DNA of 64,000 nucleotides from Gluconacetobacter diazotrophicus PA1 5 (GTDB taxonomy: Bacteria; Pseudomonadota; Alphaproteobacteria; Acetobacterales; Acetobacteraceae), in the NCBI RefSeq assembly GCF_000067045.1, contig NC_010125.1:584001-648000 (forward strand), read 5' to 3'. The notes beneath the pieces are model-generated. The model worked only from the letters and a program-made list of their open reading frames with translations. It did no database searches and was not told the DNA's origin. Each line of letters opens with the position of its first letter. Position 1 is the stretch's first letter. Shown here one piece after another: positions 8,780-18,191 of the stretch. The position numbers and the translations under genes were made by a program.

Positions 8780-11686
8780 ATGACCGAGTCGAAGCCACAG
8801 GATCTCTATCGGGACACGGTATTCCTGCCGAAAACCAGCTTCCCCATGCGGGGCAGCCTGCCGAAGCGGGAGCCGGAGATTCTGGCGCACTGGGCCCGGA
8901 CCGGCCTGGACGAGCGGCTGCACGCCCAGGCCGAAGGCCGCCCGTCCTTCATGCTGCATGACGGGCCGCCCTATGCGAACGGCAACCTGCATATCGGCCA
9001 CGCGCTGAACAAGATCCTGAAGGACGTGATCAACCGCGCCCACCGCATGGCGGGCTTCGCGGTGCATTACCGCCCGGGCTGGGACTGCCACGGCCTGCCG
9101 ATCGAATGGAAGATCGAGGAAGAATACCGCAAGACCGGGCGCGACAAGGATTCCGTGCCCGTCCTGCAGTTCCGCGCCGAATGCCGGGCCTATGCCCAGA
9201 AATGGCTGGACGTGCAGGCCGCCGAATTCCGCCGCCTGGGCGTCCAGGCGGAATGGGACCATCGCTACGCCACGATGGATTTTTCCTCGGAAGCCACGAT
9301 CGTCGAGGAAATCGGCCGTTTCCTGCTGAACGGGCTGCTGTATCGCGGCCTGCGCCCGGTAATGTGGAGCCCGGTCGAGAAGACCGCCCTGGCCGAGGCC
9401 GAAATCGAATATCGCGACCATGAATCGACGACGATCCATGTCGCCTTTCCCTTTATCCACGATCCGACCCCGGGCCGCGCGCTGCAGGATGTCTCGGCCG
9501 TCATCTGGACGACCACGCCCTGGACCATCCCGGGCAACCGCGCCATCGCCTTCGGGCCGGAGATCACCTACGCGGTGCTGCGCGTCGACGGCGTGACCGA
9601 CGAGGCCCCGCTGGAACCCGGCGCCCGCCTGCTGGTGGCCGAATCCCTGATCGCGCCGTTCTGCGCCGCCGCCGGGATCACCGAGCATTACGTGCTCTAC
9701 ACCCTGCCGGGCGAGGCCCTGGCCGACGCGGTCTGCGCCCATCCGCTGCGGGGCGAGGGCTATGATTTCGAGGTCCCGCTGCTGGGCGGCGACTTCGTCA
9801 CCACCGATGCCGGCACCGGCCTGGTCCACATGGCCCCCGCCCATGGCGAGGACGATTTCGCCCTGACCGTCGCCAACGGGATCGAGGTCCCGGAAATCGT
9901 GCTGGATGACGGGCGCTATGCCGACTGGGTGCCGCTGTTCGCCGGCACGCATGTCTTCAAGGCCGCCGACCCGGTCTGTGCCGCGCTGTCGGCCGCGATG
10001 GAGCGCGCCAACCAGGACGGCACGGCGCCCGCCGGGCTGGTCGCGCGGTCCACGCTGGTCCATTCCTACCCGCATTCCTGGCGCTCGCGCGCCCCGGGAT
10101 CTATCATTTTACGCCGGAGTGGCTCATACCAATGGATGGAGACGGGCACCTGCGCACCCTCGCGCTGTTTGGCGCTGGAGGGTGGAGGCCTTACACCCCG
10201 CGCAGGCCCAAAACCGACGACCTCGATGGGAGCGGGCCGGGCGGAGAACATCAGCCGCCAGCGCGCCTGGGGCGTGCCGATCGCGGTCTTCGTGGAAAAG
10301 CGTACCGGCGAGGTCCTGCGCGACCCGGCGGTGATGCAGCGCATCGTGGACGCCTTCCGCACCGAGGGCGCGGATGTCTGGTACAGCGCCCCCGCCGCCC
10401 GCTTCCTGGGCGAGGACCGCAACCCGGACGATTACGAACAGGTCTTCGACATCGTCGATGTCTGGTTCGAAAGCGGTTCGACCCACGCCTTCGTGCTGGG
10501 CCGCGACGGGCTGCCTTTCCCGGCGGACCTGTACCTGGAAGGATCGGACCAGCATCGCGGCTGGTTCCAGTCCTCGCTGCTGGAAAGCGTCGGCACGCGT
10601 GGGGTGGCGCCTTATCGCGCCCTGGTGACGAACGGCTTCGTGCTGGACGAGCAGGGGCGCAAGATGTCCAAGTCGCTGGGCAATGTCGTCGCCCCGCAGG
10701 ACGTCAACGATTCACTGGGCGCCGACATCCTGCGCCTGTGGGTGATGAATTCCGACACCAACGACGATCTGCGGATCGGCGGCGAGATCCTGAAGCAGCA
10801 GGGCGAACTCTATCGCCGCCTGCGCAACACGCTGCGCTGGCTGCTGGGCGGGCTGGACGGCTTCACCGAGGCCGAACGCGTCCCCTACGAGCAGATGCCC
10901 GAACTGGAACAGTGGGTGCTGCACCGCCTGACCGAACTGGGCGGGCAGGTCGCCCACGCGGTGCGCAGCCACGAATGGGTCGGGCTTTATGGCGCGATCC
11001 ACGGCTTCTGCGCGTCCGACCTGTCGGCGTTCTATTTCGACGTGCGCAAGGACGCGATCTATTGCGACGGTGCCGGCAGCCTGCGCCGCCGCGCCGCGCG
11101 CACGGTGCTGGACCATCTGCATCGCTGCCTGTGCGCCTGGATGGCCCCGGTGCTGGTCTTCACGGCGGAAGAAGCCTGGACCGCCCGCTTCGGCGAGGCC
11201 GACAGCGTGCATCTGCAGGCCTTCCCGACCCTGCCCGAGGAATGGATCCGCCCCGACCTGGCCGACCGCTGGACCACGCTGCGCGCGGTGCGCCGCGTGG
11301 TGACGACGGAAATCGAGGCCGCGCGCCGCGACGGTGTCGTCGGATCGTCCCTCCAGGCCGCGCTGGACCTGCCCCTGTCGGCGGAAGAGGCCGCGCGCTT
11401 CGCCGATATCGACTGGTGCGAACTGGCCATCGTGTCCCAGGCCTCGGTGACGGTGGAACCGGGCGCCGCGTCGATCTACCTGGCCGGCACCGACGGCGCG
11501 GACAACGAGGCGGGCGGGGGCGTGGGCATCCATGGCGCGCCGGTCATCTCGGCCGCCGGCGGCCATAAATGCGCCCGCTGCTGGAAGGTGCTGGACGAGG
11601 TCGGGACCCATGCGGCCCACCCCGAACTGTGCCTGCGCTGCGTCGAGGTCGTCGAATCCCGGCCCGACCGCGGGCCGGTCGCATGA
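8780..11686 (+). CDS. ileS: Isoleucyl-tRNA synthetase (internal segment scrambled by indels)
   Basis: 968 residues. HIGH is at 71-74, KMSKS lies in GRKMSKSLGN, and a C-terminal zinc site is KCARCWKVL...CLRC. It charges tRNA-Ile in the cytoplasm and includes the editing domain. Residues about 440-490 do not look like IleS: the expected block after HSWRSRAP is instead readable in another frame (10099-10170 encodes WLIPMDGDGHLRTLAL), then the original frame resumes at LEGGGLTPRAG and ISRQRAWG. The conserved PDWC before ISRQR is missing. The gene is essential, so sequencing error is the likeliest cause. Start ATG 8780 lies 105 bases after ribF. Confidence 0.95.
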   Translation: MTESKPQDLYRDTVFLPKTSFPMRGSLPKREPEILAHWARTGLDERLHAQAEGRPSFMLHDGPPYANGNLHIGHALNKILKDVINRAHRMAGFAVHYRPGWDCHGLPIEWKIEEEYRKTGRDKDSVPVLQFRAECRAYAQKWLDVQAAEFRRLGVQAEWDHRYATMDFSSEATIVEEIGRFLLNGLLYRGLRPVMWSPVEKTALAEAEIEYRDHESTTIHVAFPFIHDPTPGRALQDVSAVIWTTTPWTIPGNRAIAFGPEITYAVLRVDGVTDEAPLEPGARLLVAESLIAPFCAAAGITEHYVLYTLPGEALADAVCAHPLRGEGYDFEVPLLGGDFVTTDAGTGLVHMAPAHGEDDFALTVANGIEVPEIVLDDGRYADWVPLFAGTHVFKAADPVCAALSAAMERANQDGTAPAGLVARSTLVHSYPHSWRSRAPGSIILRRSGSYQWMETGTCAPSRCLALEGGGLTPRAGPKPTTSMGAGRAENISRQRAWGVPIAVFVEKRTGEVLRDPAVMQRIVDAFRTEGADVWYSAPAARFLGEDRNPDDYEQVFDIVDVWFESGSTHAFVLGRDGLPFPADLYLEGSDQHRGWFQSSLLESVGTRGVAPYRALVTNGFVLDEQGRKMSKSLGNVVAPQDVNDSLGADILRLWVMNSDTNDDLRIGGEILKQQGELYRRLRNTLRWLLGGLDGFTEAERVPYEQMPELEQWVLHRLTELGGQVAHAVRSHEWVGLYGAIHGFCASDLSAFYFDVRKDAIYCDGAGSLRRRAARTVLDHLHRCLCAWMAPVLVFTAEEAWTARFGEADSVHLQAFPTLPEEWIRPDLADRWTTLRAVRRVVTTEIEAARRDGVVGSSLQAALDLPLSAEEAARFADIDWCELAIVSQASVTVEPGAASIYLAGTDGADNEAGGGVGIHGAPVISAAGGHKCARCWKVLDEVGTHAAHPELCLRCVEVVESRPDRGPVA
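10097..10252 (+). other. Frame-disturbed segment inside ileS
   Basis: Within ileS, this stretch loses family similarity in the main frame while a neighbouring frame contains an IleS-like sequence (IYHFTPEWLIPMDGDGHL). A net-zero pair of small indels near 10097 and around 10165-10175, plus a few lost bases near 10245 where WC should precede ISRQR, would explain it. Confidence 0.75.
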
Positions 11687-12207
11687 GCGAGGCCGTCCTG
11701 CCCGCCATCCCGCGCCCGGTCCGGCTGTGCCGTACCTTGGGCGCCGCCCTGTTCATCGCGGTGCTGCTGCTGGATCAGGTCAGCAAATACTGGATCCTGC
11801 ACGGGTTCGACCTGCCGGACCGGGGTTCGGTGCCGCTGCTGCCGGGCCTGAACTTCACCATGGTCTGGAACCGCGCCATCACCTTTGGAATGCTGGGCGG
11901 CATGGCCGGAATCGGCCGCGTGGTGTTTTCGGTCGTCTCGCTGCTGATCGTGCTGCTGCTGGGGGTGTGGGTGACGCGCACCACCCGCCCCTGGGTGGCC
12001 GGCGCGCTGGGCGCGATCATGGGCGGCGCGGTGGGCAACGTCATCGACCGGATGCACTATGGCGCGGTCGTCGATTTCATCCATGCCCATGCCTATGGCT
12101 GGTCCTGGCCGGTCTTCAACCTGGCCGACGCGGCCATCGATTGCGGCGTCGCGGTCCTGCTGTTCGACAGCCTGACCGACCGGCGTTCCCGCGCGCCCGG
12201 GGCCTGA
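11683..12207 (+). CDS. lspA: Lipoprotein signal peptidase (signal peptidase II)
   Basis: 174 residues with four membrane helices. The family motifs are LLLDQVSKYW, NFTMVWNRAITFG, GGAVGNVIDRM and VFNLADAAIDCG; the two catalytic aspartates are in NVIDR and NLADA. It cleaves prolipoproteins after lipidation in the inner membrane, with its active site facing the periplasm. ATG 11683 overlaps the ileS stop by four bases. A lipoprotein gene follows directly. Confidence 0.95.
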   Translation: MSEAVLPAIPRPVRLCRTLGAALFIAVLLLDQVSKYWILHGFDLPDRGSVPLLPGLNFTMVWNRAITFGMLGGMAGIGRVVFSVVSLLIVLLLGVWVTRTTRPWVAGALGAIMGGAVGNVIDRMHYGAVVDFIHAHAYGWSWPVFNLADAAIDCGVAVLLFDSLTDRRSRAPGA

Positions 12208-12239
12208 GCGAACTCTTGCCCGAAACGTGCAGGAGCGGT

Positions 12240-12770
12240 ATGAGGCGAAGCATGGCGCCCATGCTCTCCCGTCTCGTTCCGTTCACGCTCCTGCTGTCGG
12301 GCGGACTCCTCCTTTCCGGCTGCACGGGGGCGGACGTCAACCGGGCCTTCGGCCTGGAACGCGACCTGCCGGACGAATATACGGTGACGACGCGCGCGCC
12401 GCTGTCCATGCCGCCGACCCAGGAACTGGCGCCCCCGCACAGCGACGCCGCGCGCCCGCAGGACGAAAGCCCGCGGCTGCAGGCGCTGGAAACCCTGTCG
12501 CCCAACGTCGCGCTGCAAAGCGCCGACGGCGCCCCCAGCTCGGGCCAGGCCGCCCTGGTGGACGAGGCCGACGACGCCTCCACCGCATCCGACAAGGGCG
12601 AACTGGGCAAGGCCGGGCAGGGCTTCATCGACCAGCTGATGTTCTGGAACGGCGGCGGGGCGGGCAACGTGGTGGACGGCCAGGCCGAAAACCGTCGCCT
12701 GCGCCGGAATGCTGCTCTGGGCAACAGCCCGACGCAGGGCGCGACCCCCACGGTCCAGGGCAAGTCCTGA
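12240..12770 (+). CDS. DUF3035 lipoprotein, BamF-like
   Basis: 176 residues with a lipoprotein signal: a hydrophobic stretch then LLLSGCTGAD, cysteine at about 28. The mature part begins with GLERDLPDEYTVTTRAPLSMPP, the pattern of the DUF3035 family, described in alphaproteobacteria as an outer-membrane beta-barrel assembly lipoprotein (BamF). The remainder is low-complexity and acidic, ending NRRLRRNAALG. It has an AGGAG ribosome site seven bases before the ATG and sits just after lspA, the enzyme that would process it. Confidence 0.75.
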   Translation: MRRSMAPMLSRLVPFTLLLSGGLLLSGCTGADVNRAFGLERDLPDEYTVTTRAPLSMPPTQELAPPHSDAARPQDESPRLQALETLSPNVALQSADGAPSSGQAALVDEADDASTASDKGELGKAGQGFIDQLMFWNGGGAGNVVDGQAENRRLRRNAALGNSPTQGATPTVQGKS

Positions 12771-12823
12771 TCCCTCTCCCGCGATCGGTTCTTCGGCGCG
12801 GTCGCGTTCTGCTCTAGCCTGAC

Positions 12824-14742
12824 ATGATGCGCGACTCGTCCAGCCCGCCCGCCCGTCCGGTCATCCGGCGCCTGTCGGAACAGGTCGTCAACCGCATCGC
12901 CGCCGGCGAGGTCATCGAACGGCCGGCCGCGGCACTGAAGGAACTGGTCGAAAACGCCATCGATTCCGGGGCCCGGCGCATCGCCGTCCTGCTGGAGCGC
13001 GGCGGCATCGAGCGGATCGAGGTCGTCGATGATGGCTGCGGCATGACGCCGGACGACCTGCTGCTGGCGGTCGAGCGGCATTGCACCTCCAAATTGCGCG
13101 ACGAGACGCTGGTGCGGATCGAAACGCTGGGCTTCCGGGGCGAGGCCCTGCCATCGATCGGCGCCGCCGCGCGGCTGACCGTCACGTCCCGCCCCCATGG
13201 GGCCGACAGCGCGTGGCGCGTGTCGGTGGAAGGCGGGCTGGTGGGCGCGCCCGCCCCCTGCGCCGGCCCCCCGGGCACCCGCGTGACGGTCGAGGACCTG
13301 TTCTTCGCCACCCCGGCCCGGCGCAAATTCCTCAAGAGCCCCCGGGTCGAGGCCGGCCATGCCGACATTACGGTGCGCCGCCTGGCCCTGTCGGTGCCGG
13401 ACGTGGCGTTCCGCCTGCAACTGGACGACCGGGTGGTGTTCGACCTGCCGGCCCAGGACCTGGAATCCCGCGTCGCCGCAATTCTCGAATCCGAGGGCGC
13501 GGACGGCATGCTGCCGGTCGAAGGCCGGCGCGGCGACCTGGTGCTGGACGGCTTCGCCTGCGGCCCCTCGGTACACCGGGCCACGGCGTCGGGGCAGATC
13601 CTGCTGGTCAACGGCCGGCCGGTGGTCGACCCGGTGCTGCGCACGGCGGTGCGCGTGGCCTACCGGCATGTGATCGAACACGGCCGGCACGCGGTGGTCG
13701 CCCTGTCGCTGACCATCCCGCCCGACCTGGTTGACGTGAACGTCCATCCGGCGAAGACCGAACTGCGCTTCGCCGACCCCGCCGCCGTGCGTGGGCTGGT
13801 CATCGGCGCGCTGGGCCGTGCGCTGGGCAGCGGGGCCGGTGTCGCGGGGGTGCGGCCCGGCCTGCTGCAATCGCGGCCCGCCACGGCGTCGCGGATCTGG
13901 TATCCGTCCGCCGACGCGCCATCGGCCGGCCTGGCGCCGGCCGCGGCGCCCGCGCCCGCGATCTTCTCGGCCCCGGGCCGCGACTCGCTGGCCGGCACAC
14001 GCCTGGATTTGGGCGCCCCGGCCGCGCGGGTGCTGGACGACCCGCCCGCCGCCCCGCCGCCCGATGCCGGTGCGGCGGGCGGGGCAGGGGCCGGCGGCCC
14101 GGACGCCGCGCCCCCGGACGCTGCCATTCTGGCCGATGCGGCCGATTATCCGCTGGGGGCGTCGGTGGCGCAGGTCATGGGGACCTATATCGTCGCGGTG
14201 TCCGGCGACGGATCGCTGGTGCTGGTGGACCAGCACGCGGCGCACGAACGGCTGACCCATGAACGGCTGCGGGCGCGCTATCTGGACGGCACCCTGCGCG
14301 CCAAGCGCCTGCTGCTGCCGAAGTCGTACCCTGCCGCGCGGTACAGGCCGACCTGCTGCTGTCCTTCGCCGGCACGCTGGCGGCGCTGGGGGTGGAAACT
14401 CGAACCGTTCGGCGGCGGCGCGGTACTGGTGCGCGCCCTGCCGGCCCTGCTGGGCACGGACGACCCCGCCGGCCTGCTGCGCGACATGGCCGACGAACTG
14501 GCCGAGGACGACCTGGCCGACCCGGGCGACACCGGCGCCCTGGACGGCAGGCTGGATGCCGTCATCGCCCGCATGGCCTGCCACGGCAGCGTCCGCGCCG
14601 GCCGCAGCCTGACCCGCGCGGAAATGACGCGCTGCTGCGCGACATGGAACGGACCCCCCGCGCCGGCACCTGCTCGCACGGGCGGCCCACCTGGCTGAAG
14701 CTGAGCCGCACGGACCTGGAAAAACTCTTCGGCCGCAAATAG
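12824..14742 (+). CDS. mutL: DNA mismatch repair protein MutL (frame broken three times near the C-terminus)
   Basis: The N-terminal GHKL ATPase is intact: [27 protein letters not shown] and GFRGEALPS. The C-terminal domain has [12 protein letters not shown], the metal-dependent endonuclease motif. MutL links MutS recognition to strand cutting. A missing G near 14320 and an extra A near 14397 put 25 residues out of frame, and a missing G near 14626 truncates the main frame at 14698. Correcting the three restores a continuous protein ending [20 protein letters not shown], stop at 14742. Either sequencing errors in homopolymers or a real pseudogene. Confidence 0.9.
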
Positions 14743-14864
14743 TCCCATGCAGCCAATGCAAGGGAAATCGTACGTCCTCGGCAGAACGTGAGCGGCGTGT
14801 GGGCTGGTCTCGCCGTCCGAACGGGGATAGGCTTCCGCCATCTTTCACGGACGATGAGACCGAC

Positions 14865-16373
14865 GTGCATCCGATCCTGCTCCCCCTCGTCACGTACCTG
14901 CCCCTCGGCGGTGCGCTTGCCATCCTCCTGATGCGCGGCACGTCCGAGGCTGTCGAGGGCGCGTCGCGCTGGGTGGCGCTGTGGACCAGCCTGATCGTCT
15001 TCGGCCTGTCGGTGGTGATGTGGGGCGAATTCGATCCGTCCCTGCCGGGCTTCCAGTTCGTCCAGCAGGTCGGCTGGGCCTCGTCCTTCGGCATTTCGTA
15101 CCATGCGGGCGTGGACGGGATCAGCCTGCTGTTCGTCCTGCTGTCCACCTTCCTGACCCCGCTGGCGGTCATTGGCGGGTGGAAGCTGGTGACGACCCGG
15201 GTGCGCGACTACATGCTGGCGGTGCTGCTGCTGGAAACCACGCTGGTCGGCCTGTTCTCGGCGCTGGACCTGGTGCTGTTCTACGTCTTCTACGAGGCGA
15301 CGCTGATTCCGGGCAGCCTGATGATCGGCGTATGGGGCGGCCCGAAGCGCGTCTGGGCGTCGATCCAGTTCTTCCTGTTCACCTTCGGCGGCTCGCTGTT
15401 CATGCTGCTGGCGCTGCTGACGATGTGGAACATGACCGGCACGACCGATATTCCCACGCTGATGCAGGCAACGTTCCCGCGCGCCATGCAGTGCTGGCTG
15501 CTGCTGGGCTTCGTCCTGGCCTTCGGGGTGAAGCTGCCGCTGTTCCCGCTGCATGCCTGGCTGCCCGATGCCTATACCGAGGCCCCGACCCCGACCTCGG
15601 CCCTGCTGTCGGGCGTGCTGTCCAAGGCCGGCGCCTACGGGCTGCTGCGGTTCGGCGTCCTGATGTTCCCCGAGGCGGCTCGGCTGTTCGCCCCCTATAT
15701 CCTGACGCTGGGCGTCATCGCGGTGATCTATGCCGCGATCATCGCCCTGGCCCAGACCGACATGAAGCGGGTGATCGCCTATTCCTCGTTCTCGCACATG
15801 GGGGTGATCGCGGTCGGCCTGTTCACCCTGACACCCGAAGGGATCGACGGCGCGATCTTCACCATGCTGTCCCACGGCGTGATCATCACCGCGCTGTTCT
15901 TCTGCGTCGCCGCTGTCTCGTGGCGGGCGGAAACGCGGTCGATCGACGCGTTTTCCGGCGTGGCGCACAAGATGCCGGTGCTGGCGACGCTGGCGATGCT
16001 GTTCGTCATGGCCAATATCGGCCTGCCGGGCACCGGGTCCTTCGTCGGCGAACTGCTGGTGATGGTCGGCGCGATCCACGTCTCGTTCTGGGTGGCCTTC
16101 CTGGCCGGCAGCACCATGATCCTGGGCGCGGTCTACATGCTGGTGCTGTATCGCCGGGTCATGTTCGGCGCCGCCGGGCACGGGGTGGTGGCCATGCTGC
16201 GCGACCTGACCGGGCCGGAACTGGCGGTGCTGGTGCCCTGTGCCCTGGTCACGCTGTGGATGGGCATCCACCCGACCAGCTTCCTGCGGGTCTTCGACCC
16301 GGCGGTGGTCCATGCCGTCGCGGCGCCGGCCCAGGCCTCTGCCGCCGCGCCGATCCACCTCGCCGCACGCTGA
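14865..16373 (+). CDS. nuoM: NADH-quinone oxidoreductase chain M (orphan)
   Basis: 502 residues with about 14 membrane helices from GTG 14865; an in-frame GTG at 14799 is an alternative start. Residue E144 in FYVFYEATLIP and K223 in FGVKLPLFPLHAWLPDAY match the proton-pumping Glu144 and Lys234 of E. coli NuoM, so the antiporter-like channel appears functional. Complex I subunits L, N and the rest are absent from either side. It stands alone after mutL and ends at a strong terminator, so it may have been separated from a nuo operon or duplicated from it. Confidence 0.9.
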   Translation: MHPILLPLVTYLPLGGALAILLMRGTSEAVEGASRWVALWTSLIVFGLSVVMWGEFDPSLPGFQFVQQVGWASSFGISYHAGVDGISLLFVLLSTFLTPLAVIGGWKLVTTRVRDYMLAVLLLETTLVGLFSALDLVLFYVFYEATLIPGSLMIGVWGGPKRVWASIQFFLFTFGGSLFMLLALLTMWNMTGTTDIPTLMQATFPRAMQCWLLLGFVLAFGVKLPLFPLHAWLPDAYTEAPTPTSALLSGVLSKAGAYGLLRFGVLMFPEAARLFAPYILTLGVIAVIYAAIIALAQTDMKRVIAYSSFSHMGVIAVGLFTLTPEGIDGAIFTMLSHGVIITALFFCVAAVSWRAETRSIDAFSGVAHKMPVLATLAMLFVMANIGLPGTGSFVGELLVMVGAIHVSFWVAFLAGSTMILGAVYMLVLYRRVMFGAAGHGVVAMLRDLTGPELAVLVPCALVTLWMGIHPTSFLRVFDPAVVHAVAAPAQASAAAPIHLAAR

Positions 16374-16397
16374 ACCGTCCCAATCCTGATCGCTCCG

Positions 16398-16430
16398 AAA
16401 CGGGCAGGCACGCCGTGCCTGCCCGTTTTG
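16398..16430 (+). terminator. Rho-independent terminator after nuoM
   Basis: A perfect 14-bp inverted repeat (AAACGGGCAGGCAC at 16398-16411, its complement at 16415-16428) with a GCC loop is followed by T. The T-run is in the stem end (CGTTTT). It is placed 25 bases after the nuoM stop. Confidence 0.85.
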
Positions 16431-16515
16431 CTGTGGCGAAGCCTATTGTCCGGCCGCCGCCCGTGCGGCATGACGGGGCCGACCAGAAATCAACCCATGT
16501 TTGTCAGCAGGCCCG

Positions 16516-17541
16516 ATGATGTCCGAGCATACCCCCATTGGTCTCGATAACGGGACCGCACCCATTCGGGCGCTGACCCATTCGGGGAATTTCCACGCCG
16601 ACGAGACGCTGGGATATGTCATCCTCCACTACGCGCTTGCGCCGCAGGGGGACCTGCGCGCCCGCGTGCTGGAGGCACAGCCCGGCGATCGGCTGATCTT
16701 CGCGCGCACGCGCGCGCCCGAGCGCATTCAGGCGTCCGACATCGTGTTCGATGTCGGCGGCCTGTACGCACCCGCCAAGGGGCGATACGACCATCACATG
16801 AAGGACAAGCCGCTGCGCGAGGACGGCACGCCTTACAGCGCGGCCGGATTGCTGTGGAAGGATTACGGCGTCGCGGCGATTCGCAACATTCTCGAAACGC
16901 CCCTGGACGATTCCACCGTTGCCGCCATCTGGCAGGCCATCGACAAGTCGCTGATCCTGCCGATCGACCAGGACGACAATGGGGTCGCGAAGATGGGAAA
17001 GCTGTCCCTGGCGGATATCGTGTCGGCCTGCGGACCGGCCTGGGATACCGCCGAACTGTACGGGCCGGAGGAAGCCAGGGCGCGAGAGGCCAGGGGCTTT
17101 GCAAACGCCGCGGTCGCCGTGGCGTCGCATCTGGTCAATGTGGTCGATCGTGCGCGGGCCAGCCTGAAGGCCACGGACCGGGTGCTGACGGCCTATGACA
17201 CGGCGGAGGACAAGCGCATCCTGGTCATGGAAACCGGAATGCCGACCGAAAAGGTGATTTTCGAGCACGATCTTCCGGTCGTCTACGTGGTCTCCCCGAC
17301 CGGTACCGGCCAGTGGAACGTGAAGGCCGTCCCCCCGGTCCGGGGTGATTTCGGGCAGCGGGTGCCGCTGCCCGAAGCGTGGCGCGGCCTGGAGCGGGAG
17401 GCGCTGGCCGGCATCTCCGGCGTTCCCGATGCCGTGTTCGCCCACCCGGCGCGCTTCATCTGTGGTGCGGGAAGCCGGGACGGCGCGATCAGGATGGCGC
17501 GCCTGGCGCTGGAGATCGGCGCCGCCCCGCCTCCCGCGTGA
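16516..17541 (+). CDS. MYG1 family protein (UPF0160)
   Basis: 341 residues. HSGNFHADETLGYVILHYAL near the N-terminus with its His-x-Asp metal-binding pattern, a DVGG motif, RYDHHMK and later IDQDDNGV are the MYG1 signatures, relating it to DHH-type phosphoesterases. Eukaryotic MYG1 is a 3'-5' RNA exonuclease; the bacterial role is not established. It stands alone between the nuoM terminator and a convergent operon. ATG 16516 and ATG 16519 are both possible. Confidence 0.85.
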   Translation: MMSEHTPIGLDNGTAPIRALTHSGNFHADETLGYVILHYALAPQGDLRARVLEAQPGDRLIFARTRAPERIQASDIVFDVGGLYAPAKGRYDHHMKDKPLREDGTPYSAAGLLWKDYGVAAIRNILETPLDDSTVAAIWQAIDKSLILPIDQDDNGVAKMGKLSLADIVSACGPAWDTAELYGPEEARAREARGFANAAVAVASHLVNVVDRARASLKATDRVLTAYDTAEDKRILVMETGMPTEKVIFEHDLPVVYVVSPTGTGQWNVKAVPPVRGDFGQRVPLPEAWRGLEREALAGISGVPDAVFAHPARFICGAGSRDGAIRMARLALEIGAAPPPA

Positions 17542-17554
17542 CCGGATCGTCCGG

Positions 17555-18169
17555 TTACGCCCCAAACGTGTTTTCGAAAATAATCTCGTCGGCCGGCAGG
17601 ATGCCGCCCGTGGGATAGGGCTCGGACGCGGGCTTTCCCACGGCCACGAACATGACGATCTCGTGGTCCGCCGGCAGCTTGATCAGCTTGCCGACGGCCG
17701 CGAAATCGAAACCGTCCATCGGGCAGGTGGCGTAGCCCATGCTTTCGGCCAGCAGCATGATCGCACCTGCCGCCATGCCGCAGGACCGCATGCCCTCGTC
17801 ACGCTGGACGTCTTCGCGTCCGCGATAATACTGGTCGATCGCCCCCACCATGAAATCGCGTACGGATGAATCCGCATTTTCCCAGTAGCGCGCGGGGTAT
17901 TTTTCCCAGGCCTTGATATCGGCGCACAGGACCAGCAGGACCGACGCATCCGTCACCTGCGGCTGGTCCCACGCGACCTTGCGGATATCCTGGCGCAGTT
18001 TCGGATCGCTGACGGCCACGAAACGCCAGTTCTGGATGTTGAAGGCCGTCGGCATCCGGCGGGCGAGGCCGAGAATGGCATCAAGATCGCCGGCGGGCAT
18101 GCGGTGGCCGGCATCGAAATTCTTGGTGGCCCGGCGTTTGAGAATGGCGCTGGCAACATCAAGGGTCAT
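17555..18169 (-). CDS. Nitroreductase-family flavoprotein
   Basis: 204 residues. KRRATKNFD at the N-terminus is the FMN-phosphate binding pattern, followed by PTAFNIQNWRFVAV and a C-terminal GYATCPMDGFD. This is the NfsB/YdjA-like FMN reductase fold, which uses NAD(P)H to reduce quinones or nitro compounds. The start 18169 has AGGAG upstream; the longer frame adds nothing conserved. It is the last gene of a five-gene minus-strand operon and 22 bases after the preceding stop. Confidence 0.85.
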   Translation of the reverse strand: MTLDVASAILKRRATKNFDAGHRMPAGDLDAILGLARRMPTAFNIQNWRFVAVSDPKLRQDIRKVAWDQPQVTDASVLLVLCADIKAWEKYPARYWENADSSVRDFMVGAIDQYYRGREDVQRDEGMRSCGMAAGAIMLLAESMGYATCPMDGFDFAAVGKLIKLPADHEIVMFVAVGKPASEPYPTGGILPADEIIFENTFGA

Positions 18170-18191
18170 TACGGGGTTCTCCTTTGTTCCG

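Noticed and set aside
7517-10075. Long antisense open frame (about 852 residues) over mtnC, ribF and ileS
   Set aside because: Same reason: no family features, and strong genes on the other strand.
12116-15172. Long antisense open frame (about 1018 residues) over lspA to nuoM
   Set aside because: High GC makes long antisense frames common; it has no domain, and the plus-strand genes beneath are clear.
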